From assembly GCA_014058105.1 (NCBI GenBank), contig JACGCM010001620.1, forward strand, positions 434,001 to 498,000: a stretch of DNA of 64,000 bases. Reading direction: 5' to 3'. The DNA comes from Kingdonia uniflora (Eukaryota > Streptophyta > Magnoliopsida > Ranunculales > Circaeasteraceae). Numbering within the stretch: the first letter of the stretch is position 1; the number at the start of each line of letters is the position of its first letter. Shown piece after piece: positions 1 to 12,600 of the stretch. A program made the translations under genes and the position numbers. The notes beneath the pieces were generated by a model, which saw only the letters and a program-made list of their open reading frames with translations, searched no databases and had not been told where the DNA came from.

Positions 1-1217
1 ACCTCTCTATCTAACCCATTAACCTATATAATTTTGCGGGTTGTTTCGCCACTTGCCAGGATTCCTGACTTGCTCGGCATATGTATCTGCGGGGATCTCA
101 CGTGCCCGCAGGATTAATCGGGCAAAAAAAAATAAAAAAATAGGTATTAATATGCATCTTCCCGCCCATAAGATCTTCATAGTTATTAAGAGTACTTATG
201 CCTACTCCATCATTAAGTATTTGTGGGTGAGATTATAAGTACTGGAATTGGCGACTTATTGGACCCTTTATTAACTTTAAAAATAAGAATGTAACAGTCT
301 ACCAACTTTGTATTTTCGGGCTAGGTTGTTATACAAATTTCTGGTCATTATCACTCTACCTTACCCTAGATTTATCATCAGAACCTGAATCAATCTCAAA
401 AATTGGGTCTGCCTTCCATAATATATAGTTTAAACAAAATGGATAGTGCAAAAGAATCACAAATCTTCCATGAACCTTAGACAAATCTATAGAAAAATTT
501 ATGATAAAGATATTTAAGCAGACGTAAATATATAGTTTTAATTTGCTGGAAGATAATATGAAGTGAATCATAGTTAACTTGGATGAATATGTTTAGGCTA
601 TTAACCCCTGTGAAGAACTTGCAATCATTCAGTACTTGAATCCATGCAATCGTACATTCGTACTACATTCGGTTTCTCATACAAATAAACTCTGCCATGC
701 ATATGGGTAGGCTCAACATCCTTTTTATAGAGAATATTGAAATATTTCTCAAGTTTGCTTGGGCTGGATATGGGTAGGCTCCACATCCTTTGGCCTTCAT
801 TTCAGTATGAGTGATGGACTTCGCATGATAGTTTGTCTAAGTATTGAAATGACATGTGTCTGGTAAATACATGTTGCAGGACGCTAATAGAAATGCATCA
901 GTACATCATTATGGTGTACATTTGTTATACACACGCTGAACTCCACCAGTAAAGAAATTACACTTGAAAGATATTAAGGTTGCTAGCCTGATGTCCACGA
1001 TATGAATTAAGCATGTGCTCAAAGGCCTTACCAAAATTTGTCCGTGAACCGTGTTAGCCATCTCTGTAGTCGTAGAGTGATAGTCAAGTTCGATGTAACA
1101 ATGCCTTCGACAAATTATCATGCATGATTTTAAAAATAAAGGATGGTCATCTGCTTTTCATAAAAAAACTGTGAATCAGGCTAAAACTATTTTTCTGAAA
1201 AAATCGAGTTAGCGTCG
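1..1217. other. Intergenic, no gene recognised
   Basis: AT-rich sequence with only short, unconvincing open frames on both strands. I see no family motif, RNA gene or clear repeat boundary. It lies downstream of the 3' end of RAD51C. Confidence 0.5.
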
Positions 1218-1690
1218 GGTGGGAGATTGTTGGATTTTCTATCTATACTGGCACTACTCAATATTTTATCTTTCGGTTCACGAGCACACATGTTAATAGG
1301 TCGTATAGGTGTTATTGGTTGTAATTGTTACACTAAGCTAAGGTAGGTGAGACCTAGTGTTACTCTTTATTAGGGCTTGAATGTATAATGGAAAGACCAC
1401 TCAAATCTTATCAGGTTAAATAGAGAGGAAGCCCCTCTTGGAGGCTACAATACAGAATACCATCCCATTGAGGTCTACAGCCAATCCAAGGGAAGACTCC
1501 ACTCAAAAACAGGTGATATAGATCCAGAGAGCATGAATAGAGGTTAATATAATCTCTTTTACATGTTAAGTTATTGATCATAGTTAATAATATGAAACTC
1601 TATAGTAATTAGATCACCATCAATGTTTAATGTATTTCTCTCTCTCTACTCTCTACTCTCTAAATATAGTTGATGTTGGTATTTTTGATA
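1218..1690 (+). other. Possible copia polypurine tract and LTR start
   Basis: A purine-rich stretch (GGGTGGGAGAT) is followed directly by TGTTGG at 1228, which is the usual junction between the polypurine tract and the 3' LTR of plant Ty1/copia elements. I could not find the matching LTR end, a target duplication or convincing RNase H coding upstream. It may be an old, decayed LTR or a coincidence. A CT-rich microsatellite lies near 1630-1660. Confidence 0.25.
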
Positions 1691-1695
1691 CTTGT

Positions 1696-2005
1696 TGTTT
1701 TTATTTATATTTCCTGTTAACTTGCTGTTGGTGTTTGTTGTTATTGGTGTTCTTGACACACACAAAAAAAACCCATGATTTTACATTAACGACTTAGTTG
1801 TTTTGATTTATACTTCCTGTTAACTTGATGTTGGTACGTGTTTGTTGTTTTTGGTGTGCTTGATACAAAAAGAAACATACTGATCTTACATTAAAGACTT
1901 AGCTGTTTTCATTTATACTTGTTGTTAACTTGTTGTTGGTGTTTGTTGTTGTTGGCGTGCTTCATACAAAAAGAAACAAACTGATTTTACATTAAAGACT
2001 TAGCG
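1696..2005. repeat. Tandem repeat, ~104 bp, three copies
   Basis: Three consecutive copies of a 103-105 bp unit can be aligned. Each carries a 'ctgttaacttg.tgttggt' block, a TTG-rich stretch, a 'gcttgatacaaaaagaaac' block and 'ttacattaaagacttag'. The anchor block occurs near 1713, 1816 and 1921. Copies 2 and 3 are closer to each other than to copy 1. No coding function is evident. Confidence 0.7.
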
Positions 2006-3692
2006 AGTCATTTTAGATTAGGCAAGATTTGTAGAAAGTGAGGTATGGTTAAAGTCTGAACATTGGAGATCCCTTTAAGAAGCTTGGTTGCATAAGAAGA
2101 TAGCTTGCTGTTGTATAATTGTTGGATTATATTAGCTGTTGTTGTAGTTGTTTGCTTATATAGTGGTTGGATACTTATTCATATATGGAAGGTACATCAT
2201 GACTTAGTTGTTGGTATATAAATCATCATGACTTAGTAGTTGGTATATAAATCATTATGAATATTTACAGCAAAACCTTAAGGATGCATAACCCCATAAA
2301 GGTAATGCTTAAAGTTTTGAATGCCTAAATGTAGCTTACAATTATTTGGATGCTTAAACATATGCCGCAAATGTACGACTCATTATTTATGTCGATTGTG
2401 TATTTAAGACCTACTCTGCATCACGTTTATTTATTACTTTTGTTCTAGGTGATTTACTTGGATTCTAATTACTCATATGGCGAATAATGAAAACATTCCC
2501 GAGGTAAGTAAATGTTATACTTTATTGTACTTATGTGTGCTTTCTCCCATGTCTCTTCTTATGTTTGACTACCATAATATCGGAAAGATGACCATTTGTA
2601 AGCAACTCCTCTTTTTTGGAAAAAAGATTCCGATTGTTATTTACAAAATTGCCTAATAAAAGGTGTTTATTTACTCAATGTAAGATTACTTGTTTTATTT
2701 ATTTTTTCTTCCAATATTTACGACTATTATATTTGGATTCGGTCGTCATTTCGGTACATGAGTTTTAGGATAATATATAGTGCATTAGAGGATGACATAT
2801 AATATTTTTAATTGCTTACATAATATTATAGAGACATTGTGTGCCTACTTAATCTAAAAGGAGGGAGACAAATGATGTTTACTTTTGTTACGAGTAGTGA
2901 TTTAGTTTTCATCGAGGGAGATGGATAGGTTTTAGTGTAACTTGATTCGGCCATAAACATTGATCTTACGGGTAGCATCGAAGGCGCGTCGACATTGTTA
3001 CCGTGGCAAGTCACGGGTAGTACTAGTATGGTAACATCACACACAATTAACCAAATTGATTACCCAGGGCTAACAAGAACACAGCATTGCAACTCGTCCC
3101 TGCGTTATTACTTAATTTTCAACAAAATAATGAGTAGAGTTAATCAAGCTGAGCTAATGACCTTTGGGGAAGTTTGACTAATCACAATGAGCTAATGACC
3201 TTTGGGGTAGCTAGAATGAGGAGATAGGTTGTTGATGTCATGAAACCAAAAAATAGGGATCAAGATATTTATTACTTATCTCTTTGGGATTAAAACATAA
3301 ACGAGAGAAGAAGTGAGAAGGTGAGAATGGTAGGTGAGGCAAAAGTCTCAACGGTGGGGCATCACAATTTAATATCAAAGTTTTCTAATCATCATAAACT
3401 ATTATTAGGGTTTCTTTAGTACTCTAATTAAGTATTACACTTGTACGCTTTTGAAAATAATTTCTTTAGATCATGTTCCTGTGTAATCATGTTTCAGTGA
3501 TTAAGCATCTCTATCAAGGCCTAGAAATAAATCAAGTCAAATAGTATTTTACTTGAACCTGATCCATTCTGTAATCTGTTTTGTAACAAAATTGGACTCA
3601 AACTCAATCTGATGGATATTGGATAATTCATTCGGTAACGCAGTGAGTACAAAAAAAGTGAGAAATCCAAATGTTCTTATCGTGTACTGTAA
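2006..3692. other. Intergenic; short duplications and one exon-like start
   Basis: Two short direct duplications are visible: a ~29-bp unit ending in 'ttggtatataaatcat' near 2202-2262, and 'gagctaatgacctttgggg' at about 3150 and 3190. At 2477-2503 an ATG opens a nine-codon frame (MANNENIPE) that runs into a good splice donor (GAG|GTAAGT). I cannot find the next exon, so this is not called as a gene. The region directly precedes the stop codon of RAD51C and should contain its 3' UTR. Confidence 0.4.
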
Positions 3693-6600
3693 TTACATCA
3701 TTCGGGTTCTTTTACAGTGTGATGTAGCATCCCTTATGCCTTTACTTGTTACTGAGTATGGTGCTGATGCTGACCGCAGAGAGGGTGACTTCTCGATGTA
3801 TGCATATCGTTCATTACCATTCCAATACAGAATAACCCGATTTGTGCATGCATGCGACCAACTGTCACCTGAACAAAAGTATTCAACTAAAATAAGTACC
3901 TTTGTATTCTCAACTCATCAACTAGGGCTTTGCCAATTTCCACCAGCATAACAACCTTGTATAGACATGCACATAAAACATTGATTATATTCATACAAAT
4001 CTCATGTATATGCCCGCTTACATTGACATATCTCATGAATTACTCGTCCATATCATATTTCTACAAAAGAAGGAAGATATCTGCTTAAACTGCTAGTCGA
4101 AAGAATTAACACAACAAGCGTTTAGCCTTGATCTGCTTTACCATTCCAGAAAAATGAGATCTTGCCAGTCTAAGTCCAGTAAGCATGTAAAGTTTAAAGA
4201 GAGGAATGGATTCTATAGGACTTCAATGGAATGAGAAGTTAAGTTCTTTTGTTATGAAAAGTCTACATAATCATAAGGTTAGAATGAATACATATTCAAA
4301 ATTTCACAATGGCTTCTCCTTTTAAATTTCTCTCACTCTGAGAGTTTTTAGTCAAAAAAATTCTTAATCAAGGGTTAAAGAGAAAAAAAACCTTCTCTTT
4401 TTATTAAAAGGGTGTCAGTGTTAGACTGTCTTCTGCACAATGGAAAAATAAATTTATATTCCCTGTTTTTCCTAACAAACCGAACACGAGAAAAATGGTT
4501 TGATGTGTTACTATTTCTTGGTTTTCCACAGACACAATGCTTTATATGCAATTTTATTTTTTTGGAGTAAAATGAAAGGTGACGTCGTCAACAAAATTGT
4601 TAAAGAGAACCGTATTCGTGCCCATACGTAGGAATTTTAAATACATTGTAGGAAAAATAATTAAATGATGAAAACGTAATAGCTTTGTTTTATACCTCTT
4701 TGGCTTGTCTTAACATCAAATGAAAATAATAACTGAACAAAAAATAATTTACGACAATGGTGTCTTAACATTCTGCAATTTTTTCCGAAGGGGGTTAACT
4801 CATGTTTAAAATCCTGCAAATTAGTGATAAACCAAACCATTTTTTCTATGATCATTTCACTATCTCCTCACTTTTAGACTTGGACTGGAATTCATGTTCC
4901 TGTTATATTGTTTTGTTTAAGAATAGACTTGAGATGTTATTTTAAGTGTTACAGGTTATTGTGAAGTATGACTTCTCATCTGCAAATTTTTAGGATTTTT
5001 CCGAATCCAAGTTTATCCAAATTGCTGGCAGTGCAAAACTTAGTAGCATTCCCAATTTGTAACCACGCTTAGAACTCAATAATATTTTCTAGCAATTATA
5101 TCATCAAAATGACGTCACTCGGTGTTGAAACACCTAGATATCATCAAATATTGAGAACGTAAATTACCTAGTGCAAGAGTTAACTGGAATGAACCTTCTG
5201 TGAACTTGGTCGTCACTTGGTTCAGTAGTATAACCTAATAAGGGGAAAACACGAAGATAAGTATGAATAAAAGAAAGTAAAGATAACAAAGAAACTATCA
5301 AATTTATCAAGATACAAATGGTATGAGTCTAAGAAAGCATTTTCAAGTTGTAATTCTAGGGTCAATACTTTGAAATTTACAATTTTACTCTTATCTTATT
5401 ATAAGCAATATTGAAAAAAATATCAACATATTTTATATGAGTACGAGGTTGGAGGGAAGCCTAAGAGCTCGTTGAATTTAGTCAACTTATAGGACTGTAA
5501 TTGAACAACCCTTAGTCAATTTGAGAAAATGGAAAAATACTACATGGACATAGATTTTCTACATGGGAGGGGGTGGTACTTGAGGAATTAAAGCAGCAAC
5601 AATCTTCATGATCTTATAAAGTCTAGCATAGATTTTGAAAAGTTTGGAAGAAAAGAAAGCCTGAAGACTGAATTCTGAGCTGACTCAACAAGTAATGTTC
5701 GAGGTTTCAGAAAAAAGCACTTTCAAAATTTATCTCAGATAGTATTTTTAGCGTGGGCTTAAAACACAGAGATCGTTTTCATCGTAAGGGTATCAACTAT
5801 AGCTGCCGCGAATCAGATTTAGATTTGAAAACATATAAATGAAGGCTCACAGCATTAAGGAGCCAATGCATGAGTAATGGGGGATTTCCAATTTGAAGAA
5901 AGGGGAGTTGTATTTCTACAGAGAACAGAAGTCCAAATATGGACAACTAAAGGTGGAACAAGTCATCTAGGAAGATTTTGGCAGTGGACCTGGAAAGGGT
6001 CCATTTTAAGACTAAAAATGTTAAAAACTACGCGAAAGCAGCAACCTAATTCACAATTAAACCAACCTAAAACTGGCATTTGAATTAAACTCACTTAATC
6101 ACTTAAAAATAAAGGCCAGACGGTTTATGAGTTTTACCCCAAACTCTACATAACTCTCTAAGGCTAAGCCTTTCTCTCACTTAAAGCAATATAACAAATA
6201 AACTAAGCTTAGGATCTCTTTTATAAGAGAAGAGACCTAGCACAAATAGAAACCCTAATACTAATATAATTAGGAAACTAGTTCTATTATTCAAGGAATT
6301 AAATTAAATAGAAACAACTAAATAAAAAAAGGTGTGCACACGACGTACGAGACGTGCTACTTGTGGTCGTGGATTCCTATCAAAAGAAAGAAAGAAAACA
6401 TATTTTTAGTATGGAGGTACATATCAATTCAACCAAAATAGAAGAAAAAATTGAGCAGCCAAGATGGTGGGAGTAACTGAGATAATGGAAAGCAGAAGTG
6501 AGAGTGCCCTAGGTGATTTTTTCACCCTAACCCATGGCTTAAATATCAGCCCGACGTCTCGGTTTTGAAAGAGGGCGATACCTAATATCGCTAAAAAAAA

Positions 6601-9600
6601 TTGTGCATGGATGGTAATGTATCGTCTGGCATATCGCGAAATATCGGGGTGTATCGTTGTTGGAGTATATGTGTGCATATACGCATATACTAGTATAGTC
6701 TCACATTGAGTAAGAATAGACGTAGTTTGGAGAGTCCCTATTATATAAAGGGAGTCTATTGATAATTAGATTATATCTTAGACTCCCTTTATATAATAGG
6801 GGATCTCTAAACTACTTTTATTCTTACTCAATGTGGGACTATACTAGTATATGTGTATATGCACACATATACTCCAGCAATCGTGAGATATCGCCGACAG
6901 TCCACGATATATCGGGCGATACATGACAAAAAAAAAAAAAAAAACTTTAATATTTGTTTTTTTAACTTCTACGTTTCTACCACACCTTAACTTATGAGTT
7001 CTCCAAAGTACTCATATATATAAATATAATGTATTGTTTCAATGATGTTTAGTTTTTCAAAACAAAATATATAATAATTTATCATTCCGATAATTAAAGT
7101 AATAATTTATTTTTTCAAGATCATTGCAGGGACATATGCTATATAGATAACACATAAGTACCAATGCATCATGTAGTGATTAAAATAAGAGTATTGGAAC
7201 TGTTCTATAAAGAAGACACCTAGTTATAGTAGTGGTAGGCTGAGTCTAGGATTATGTTGTGTGAGCTCTCCACAAGAAAACACCTTATGTTATAGTAGAG
7301 TTAATAGCCGATTGCTTTTCAAAAAAAGAGTTAATAGCCGATGAAGTCAAAAGCAACGGTGGTTGGTAGGGGTTGGGGGCTAAGGAAGACTTATTCTGGA
7401 GCCTGACATATGCAACTTTGCTAACGTCCCCAACGCTATTTCCAAAGGTTAGTGGCAAAATTAAGATATTACAAAATTAAACATTTGTGAAATGATATAT
7501 AAGTTTCTTACTATACAAAATGATCATAAAATAGGGCGTGTAGAATTGCATGAATTTTCATTTGATTTTAATAGAATTTTGACTTAATACCTCATGTAAA
7601 ATAAATATGTAAATCTCTTAAATACATTTTAGGCATTCAACATATTGCGCCTAACTATGTTTTAAGAACAAAAAAAGAGTGATAAAGTTCCAAGAGCAAT
7701 GAATGCATGAAAAGAAGTAATAGGCTTATAACTCTCATTAAAATAGGTTGGAGAGTAAAGATGTTATGATATACTAGTATACCGCATGACAGTGTGACCA
7801 ACCTTTGAATTCTTTTAGTGACATTTTGGTTGATGCATCCAAAAGACAAAATAAAACTAGTTGAAACATAGTTCAATCTTAATACAATTTCCACTCACCA
7901 TTTGACCCCATAAACAGGATATAGTAGCAATTGCCCCTAAAAGCATAACTGCGGGTTCATACGAGTGGAGCGATGGGATTGCGGATTCATACGAGTGGAG
8001 CGATGGGATTGGATTACATGTCGTTTCTTAAAACTGATGTCTCTTATTTTCTTTGGTTAGTATTTTCTATTTTAGAATCATTAGCAAGGTCTTCAATCAA
8101 CATATCTAAATACATTAAGATAGAGAGATACATCTGCCAAGACATACTCAATCTAGGTGAAGCACTTAATCAAGTTGTCATTAACGGTTAATGAGATAGA
8201 CCTAGAAAAAGACAATTGCTCTCTATGGCCATAAATCACATGATAAATATTTCCAATGGTTTAAAACAACATCGTAAAGCACATAAACAGGGATCTCTTA
8301 ATTGAAGGAAAGATGAAAAGGTTTGCAAGATTGTTGGAAGCGGAGATCATTTTTTTTTTTAAGAGAAGAGAGAGAGAAAGATGATAAGAGAGTTTGAAGG
8401 AGATTACGAGGACATGAGAGAAGTTTTGATTAGGGGGCATCCCCAGTTTTGTATCTTTTTATTTTTTTGGTATATATTAGGGGTATCCCCAGCTTACTTG
8501 CAAAAAAAAAAGCGATAAGTTTTGATTTAAAGAGCAATTAATTGTAGTTCATGGATTCCTTAAAATTTGCCCACAAGAGACAAGTTAATCATCTTTTATT
8601 TCCATTTATTTCTTTTTCAAAATTGAGAGAGTAATCCTCACGCAAGTAGAGAAGATAGAGAGTGAAAAGGTGAGAAAAAAAAGGAGATTTGAGGGATTAT
8701 TTCCTTTACAATAATATTACCAAAATGACCAAATTTGTTTATACCTTTTTTCAAACTTTCACCAAGAAAATAATTGAAATTAAAAACAAAAGGGGTATTT
8801 TAGAGATGCAAAATGCTTCAATCAGACTACCATAACTACCCAAGTGACATTTCCCCACGAAGTTGAAAGACAAGAGACCCCCGATACGTATCGGTCGGTC
8901 TGATAAACAATTATTATTAGTCTTTAAAACAACTGCATTTAATTATGTAAAACTAGAATTCAAAACTGTCCATATATTCATTATAAATGAAGCATTAGTG
9001 ATTTTGATGCCACAATTGCTGTCACTGACCAAGCTTTTAAATGGGCATTAATTATTGAGGGTAAACATGTCAGAAACTAATTTCTTTAAATATTTTAAAA
9101 ATCAAGCTGACTATGTAGATTTCCCATGCCATTAATTAATTTTGCCATATGATTCATTTTAAACACTTGTACGAACTTACAGTTTATAATATGCCTATTG
9201 CAGATAGCTAAAGATACTGCATGGGAACATTGCACGCCAGTGGAAGAAAATGATAAATATGCTACCATGTGCAATTATTGCAACAAAGAATTTAAGAGTG
9301 GCGGGATGACTAAAATAAAGAAGCATTTAGCAAGTATAATAGGGGAGGCTATCAAATGTGACAACATACCTGACGCAGTTAAAAAAAGATGATAAACAAA
9401 CAAATTGATGGGGGCCAAGAAAAAGTTGCAGATAATCATAAGAGAAAGAAAGATGTTAGCTCAAGGATGAGTTAACATGGCCTTGTGGATTATGACTGAT
9501 AATCCAGATTACAAGGAAAAAATTGAGCGTGCACGTCAGGAAAACAAGGACCTCAATTTTAGACAAGCAGTGAGACAATCTCGTGAAGAACATCGAGTGA

Positions 9601-12600
9601 GGGAATGGAACGAACATCAAATGTAATCACTTCGAAGATCGGGAATTAGGAGATCAACTCGTAAGCATGGAGGTAGCTCGCAATTGGGAAACAACACGAG
9701 TGATAGTAGTCAAACACATGTTGGGGACGACTTCTGAAAAGCAAGACTTGTCGTCAAACTCCAATTGGGGATTACACTACGAGGATACCTTGTGTTAACC
9801 CACATTTACAAAGTGGTGTGGGCACTCGGCCTACAATAGAGTAGAGGGTTAAGAAAACTTCAAAAATTAAGAAGTTTAAGGGTATCAGGCTCTTATGGTT
9901 CATTATGTTGGGTACTCTCCACTTGGTTTTACAAAGAATTCTTACACAAAAGCAACTTTCGAGTATGGTAGGAAGTGCGGTCCAAAATTTGAAATATCTA
10001 GTATATATGAGGTGATGAACCCATTACCTGATGACATAGAAAACGAAGTCGACACGTATATTGCGGGTCAACACAAGGCTTGGGGAACTTATGGTGTAAC
10101 CATAATGAGTGATGGGTGGACAGGAACAACAAGAATGCCGCGTATCGACTTTATGGTTTATTGTAACGGTAAGATGGTGTTCTTAAAGTCGGTTGATGCC
10201 TCCAATCAAGAAACAAATCACAAGTTCTTGCTAGGCAAGATGTGATTGATCAAGTCGGGAGGGACAATATTGTGCAAATCGTTACCGACCAAGGGTCGGC
10301 ATTCAAAAAAGCAAGCCAAAGCCTGATGAAAGATGACGAATATAATATATTTTGAGATCCATGTGCGTGCCACTGCATAGACCTAATTTTGAGAGATCTT
10401 GGTAAGACAAATATAAGTATATATACAACCATGGCCGGTAATTATATTACATTGACAATGTATATTTTCATTTAAATATTACATAATAATTATAGTAATA
10501 TTTTTAAAAATATTGCAGGGTTCTTGCAATGATGAGAGAGAAGTGCGGTGGTGATATAGTAAGACTTGCGCTGACTCAATTTGCAACAAACTATAATGCG
10601 CAAAAAAGCCTACTCGACAAAAAAAAGAATATTCGCCAAATGTTTACCGCTGCATTTGAAGCACTAATGTACATCAGAAGCAAGAGAGAAGTAAAATTTT
10701 CTTCATCACTCTACTCCAACATATACGAAGCAAATTATACAAAACTCTTTTCGTTTCAAGCACAGGTCGTATCCTCTAATTTACTTTGTGTGTGTGCGTA
10801 AGAGGGAGGGGGTGTAGTTGCTCGCCATTGAAGGTAAATTGATCAATCATGTTCTCAACTCCATGCCTATTGACTTACTCTCAAGTATATATATGCCTAA
10901 AATGCTATAAAAGGAAACTCTATTTGTTTGTTTTTTTTGTTTTTTTTTTTGAAGAAAACCCAAAAAAGAAAGGGGTTTATACATAAATACTTGCAAATCA
11001 AAAGGGAAGGGAGGTTAGGCATAAGGGATCTTGGTGACTAGATCCAGCTTTCTTCTTAAGAAGCGCGGCCATTTCTTGCATAAAAATACTTTTTGGTTAG
11101 GTGTTGGATAGCAGGCATTATCCCATCTTCCATCAGTTGAAAAAATTGAAAGGCTAGGTCTGGTAACTGCCTCATGGTAGCAGAAATAGTTACATAAAAA
11201 ATAATTGTTGCCTTACAATCTCTCATGCCTAAAATCAAATGTACTAAACCCTAACTTTCACAGATAGCTTGTCTTACAAGTTCTTAGGATTGCAAACAAC
11301 TTTATTTGGTTGAAGTGGATTGCCTATCACTGCTAGCTAGTACAATAAGATTGGCACTTAAATCTCTCAAATATAGAGGGGCTTGGCAGGAGATTGTAAA
11401 CAATGTCAACAGTTACTGATCAAGCTATGGCATATATTTAGAGAAGCACACTGTACAGCAGACAGTCTGGTAAAAGTGGGAACTGAGCAGTTAACTGCTG
11501 AGTTTTGGAGCATGTTGTACCTTCATAAATCAACAAGGGCTGCCTTCATTCTTGGCAAGATGGGAGTAGCTAGTTTCAGGAGATGAGTTTTATTTAACTT
11601 AATATTGTGATAGTACTGTGAGCTTGTATCTTGTTCAGAGGCCAGGCTTTTGATCCTCTTGTATTTATCTTTCCTCATACCAACAAAACCAAAATTTTGC
11701 TCAACAAAATAAAATAAAGTTGAGCAGTCATAAGATTATGGACTGTCATAAGATGAATTGGTAAACCTAGATAGGCTAGAAGATTGAGAAACAATATATC
11801 TTTTGAATAGAAGGAGACCTACAAGATATATTCATTTTGAATATGTTTACACAGTGTTATCACTTGTATCTCCTTTACTAAATAAAATTTTCAATTTCAT
11901 TTATTACATTAACAAAAAGAAGTTGAAAGGTTCGGTTATATAAGGCAAGTTCTAGCTATCAAGACCACACAACGGTCCCTACCCCACGTCGCAGACTTCT
12001 GCATAAAAAATAGTAGGCTTAGCTAGCCACTAGTATGACAGAATGTTGCATTATAAATAGGATAAACTTTAAGTAACTTTGCCACCCTAAGAACAGACTG
12101 GATCAACACATTTTTTTAAGCACGGAATGGATTAACACAATACATATGATGTTCGATATTGGTAAAAAGGAAAGACTTAAAGGAGGAAACTAAATACTTT
12201 AGTAATAAAGACATAAGTTAATCATACATGAAGCTAAGTTAAAAGGCTCTTATTAGGAAAGAGACGAAGGTTATAGTTACCGCTAAGCTGAACTTTTTTG
12301 CAAGTTTCATCAGCTTCAAAGCCATTCCACTGAGTACTCGAGTCCTAAGAGCCATATCATCAAAATCTTGGCGGAAATGAAAAGTGACACTATCAATAAT
12401 AACAATTTTAACCTGCAGTATATCGAAATAAATAGAATTATATTACAAACCAAACCCCAATTACAAATACATGTGACATAAAGTGCCATGCAAACTACAC
12501 TCAACATCAATAGATATGCATTGTTCTAAGAATAATTGTGACGATCAGAGCTGATCTGAACATGAGCAAATTATGTTCCGGGTATCTCTTTCCCTTTAAT

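Noticed and set aside
3619..3951. Plus-strand 110-codon open frame
   Set aside because: It is the complement of the last RAD51C exon, which has a clear family match on the minus strand.
11056..11238. Minus-strand 60-codon frame beside the LINE fragment
   Set aside because: No motif, no conservation evidence, and it lies in an intron with transposon debris.
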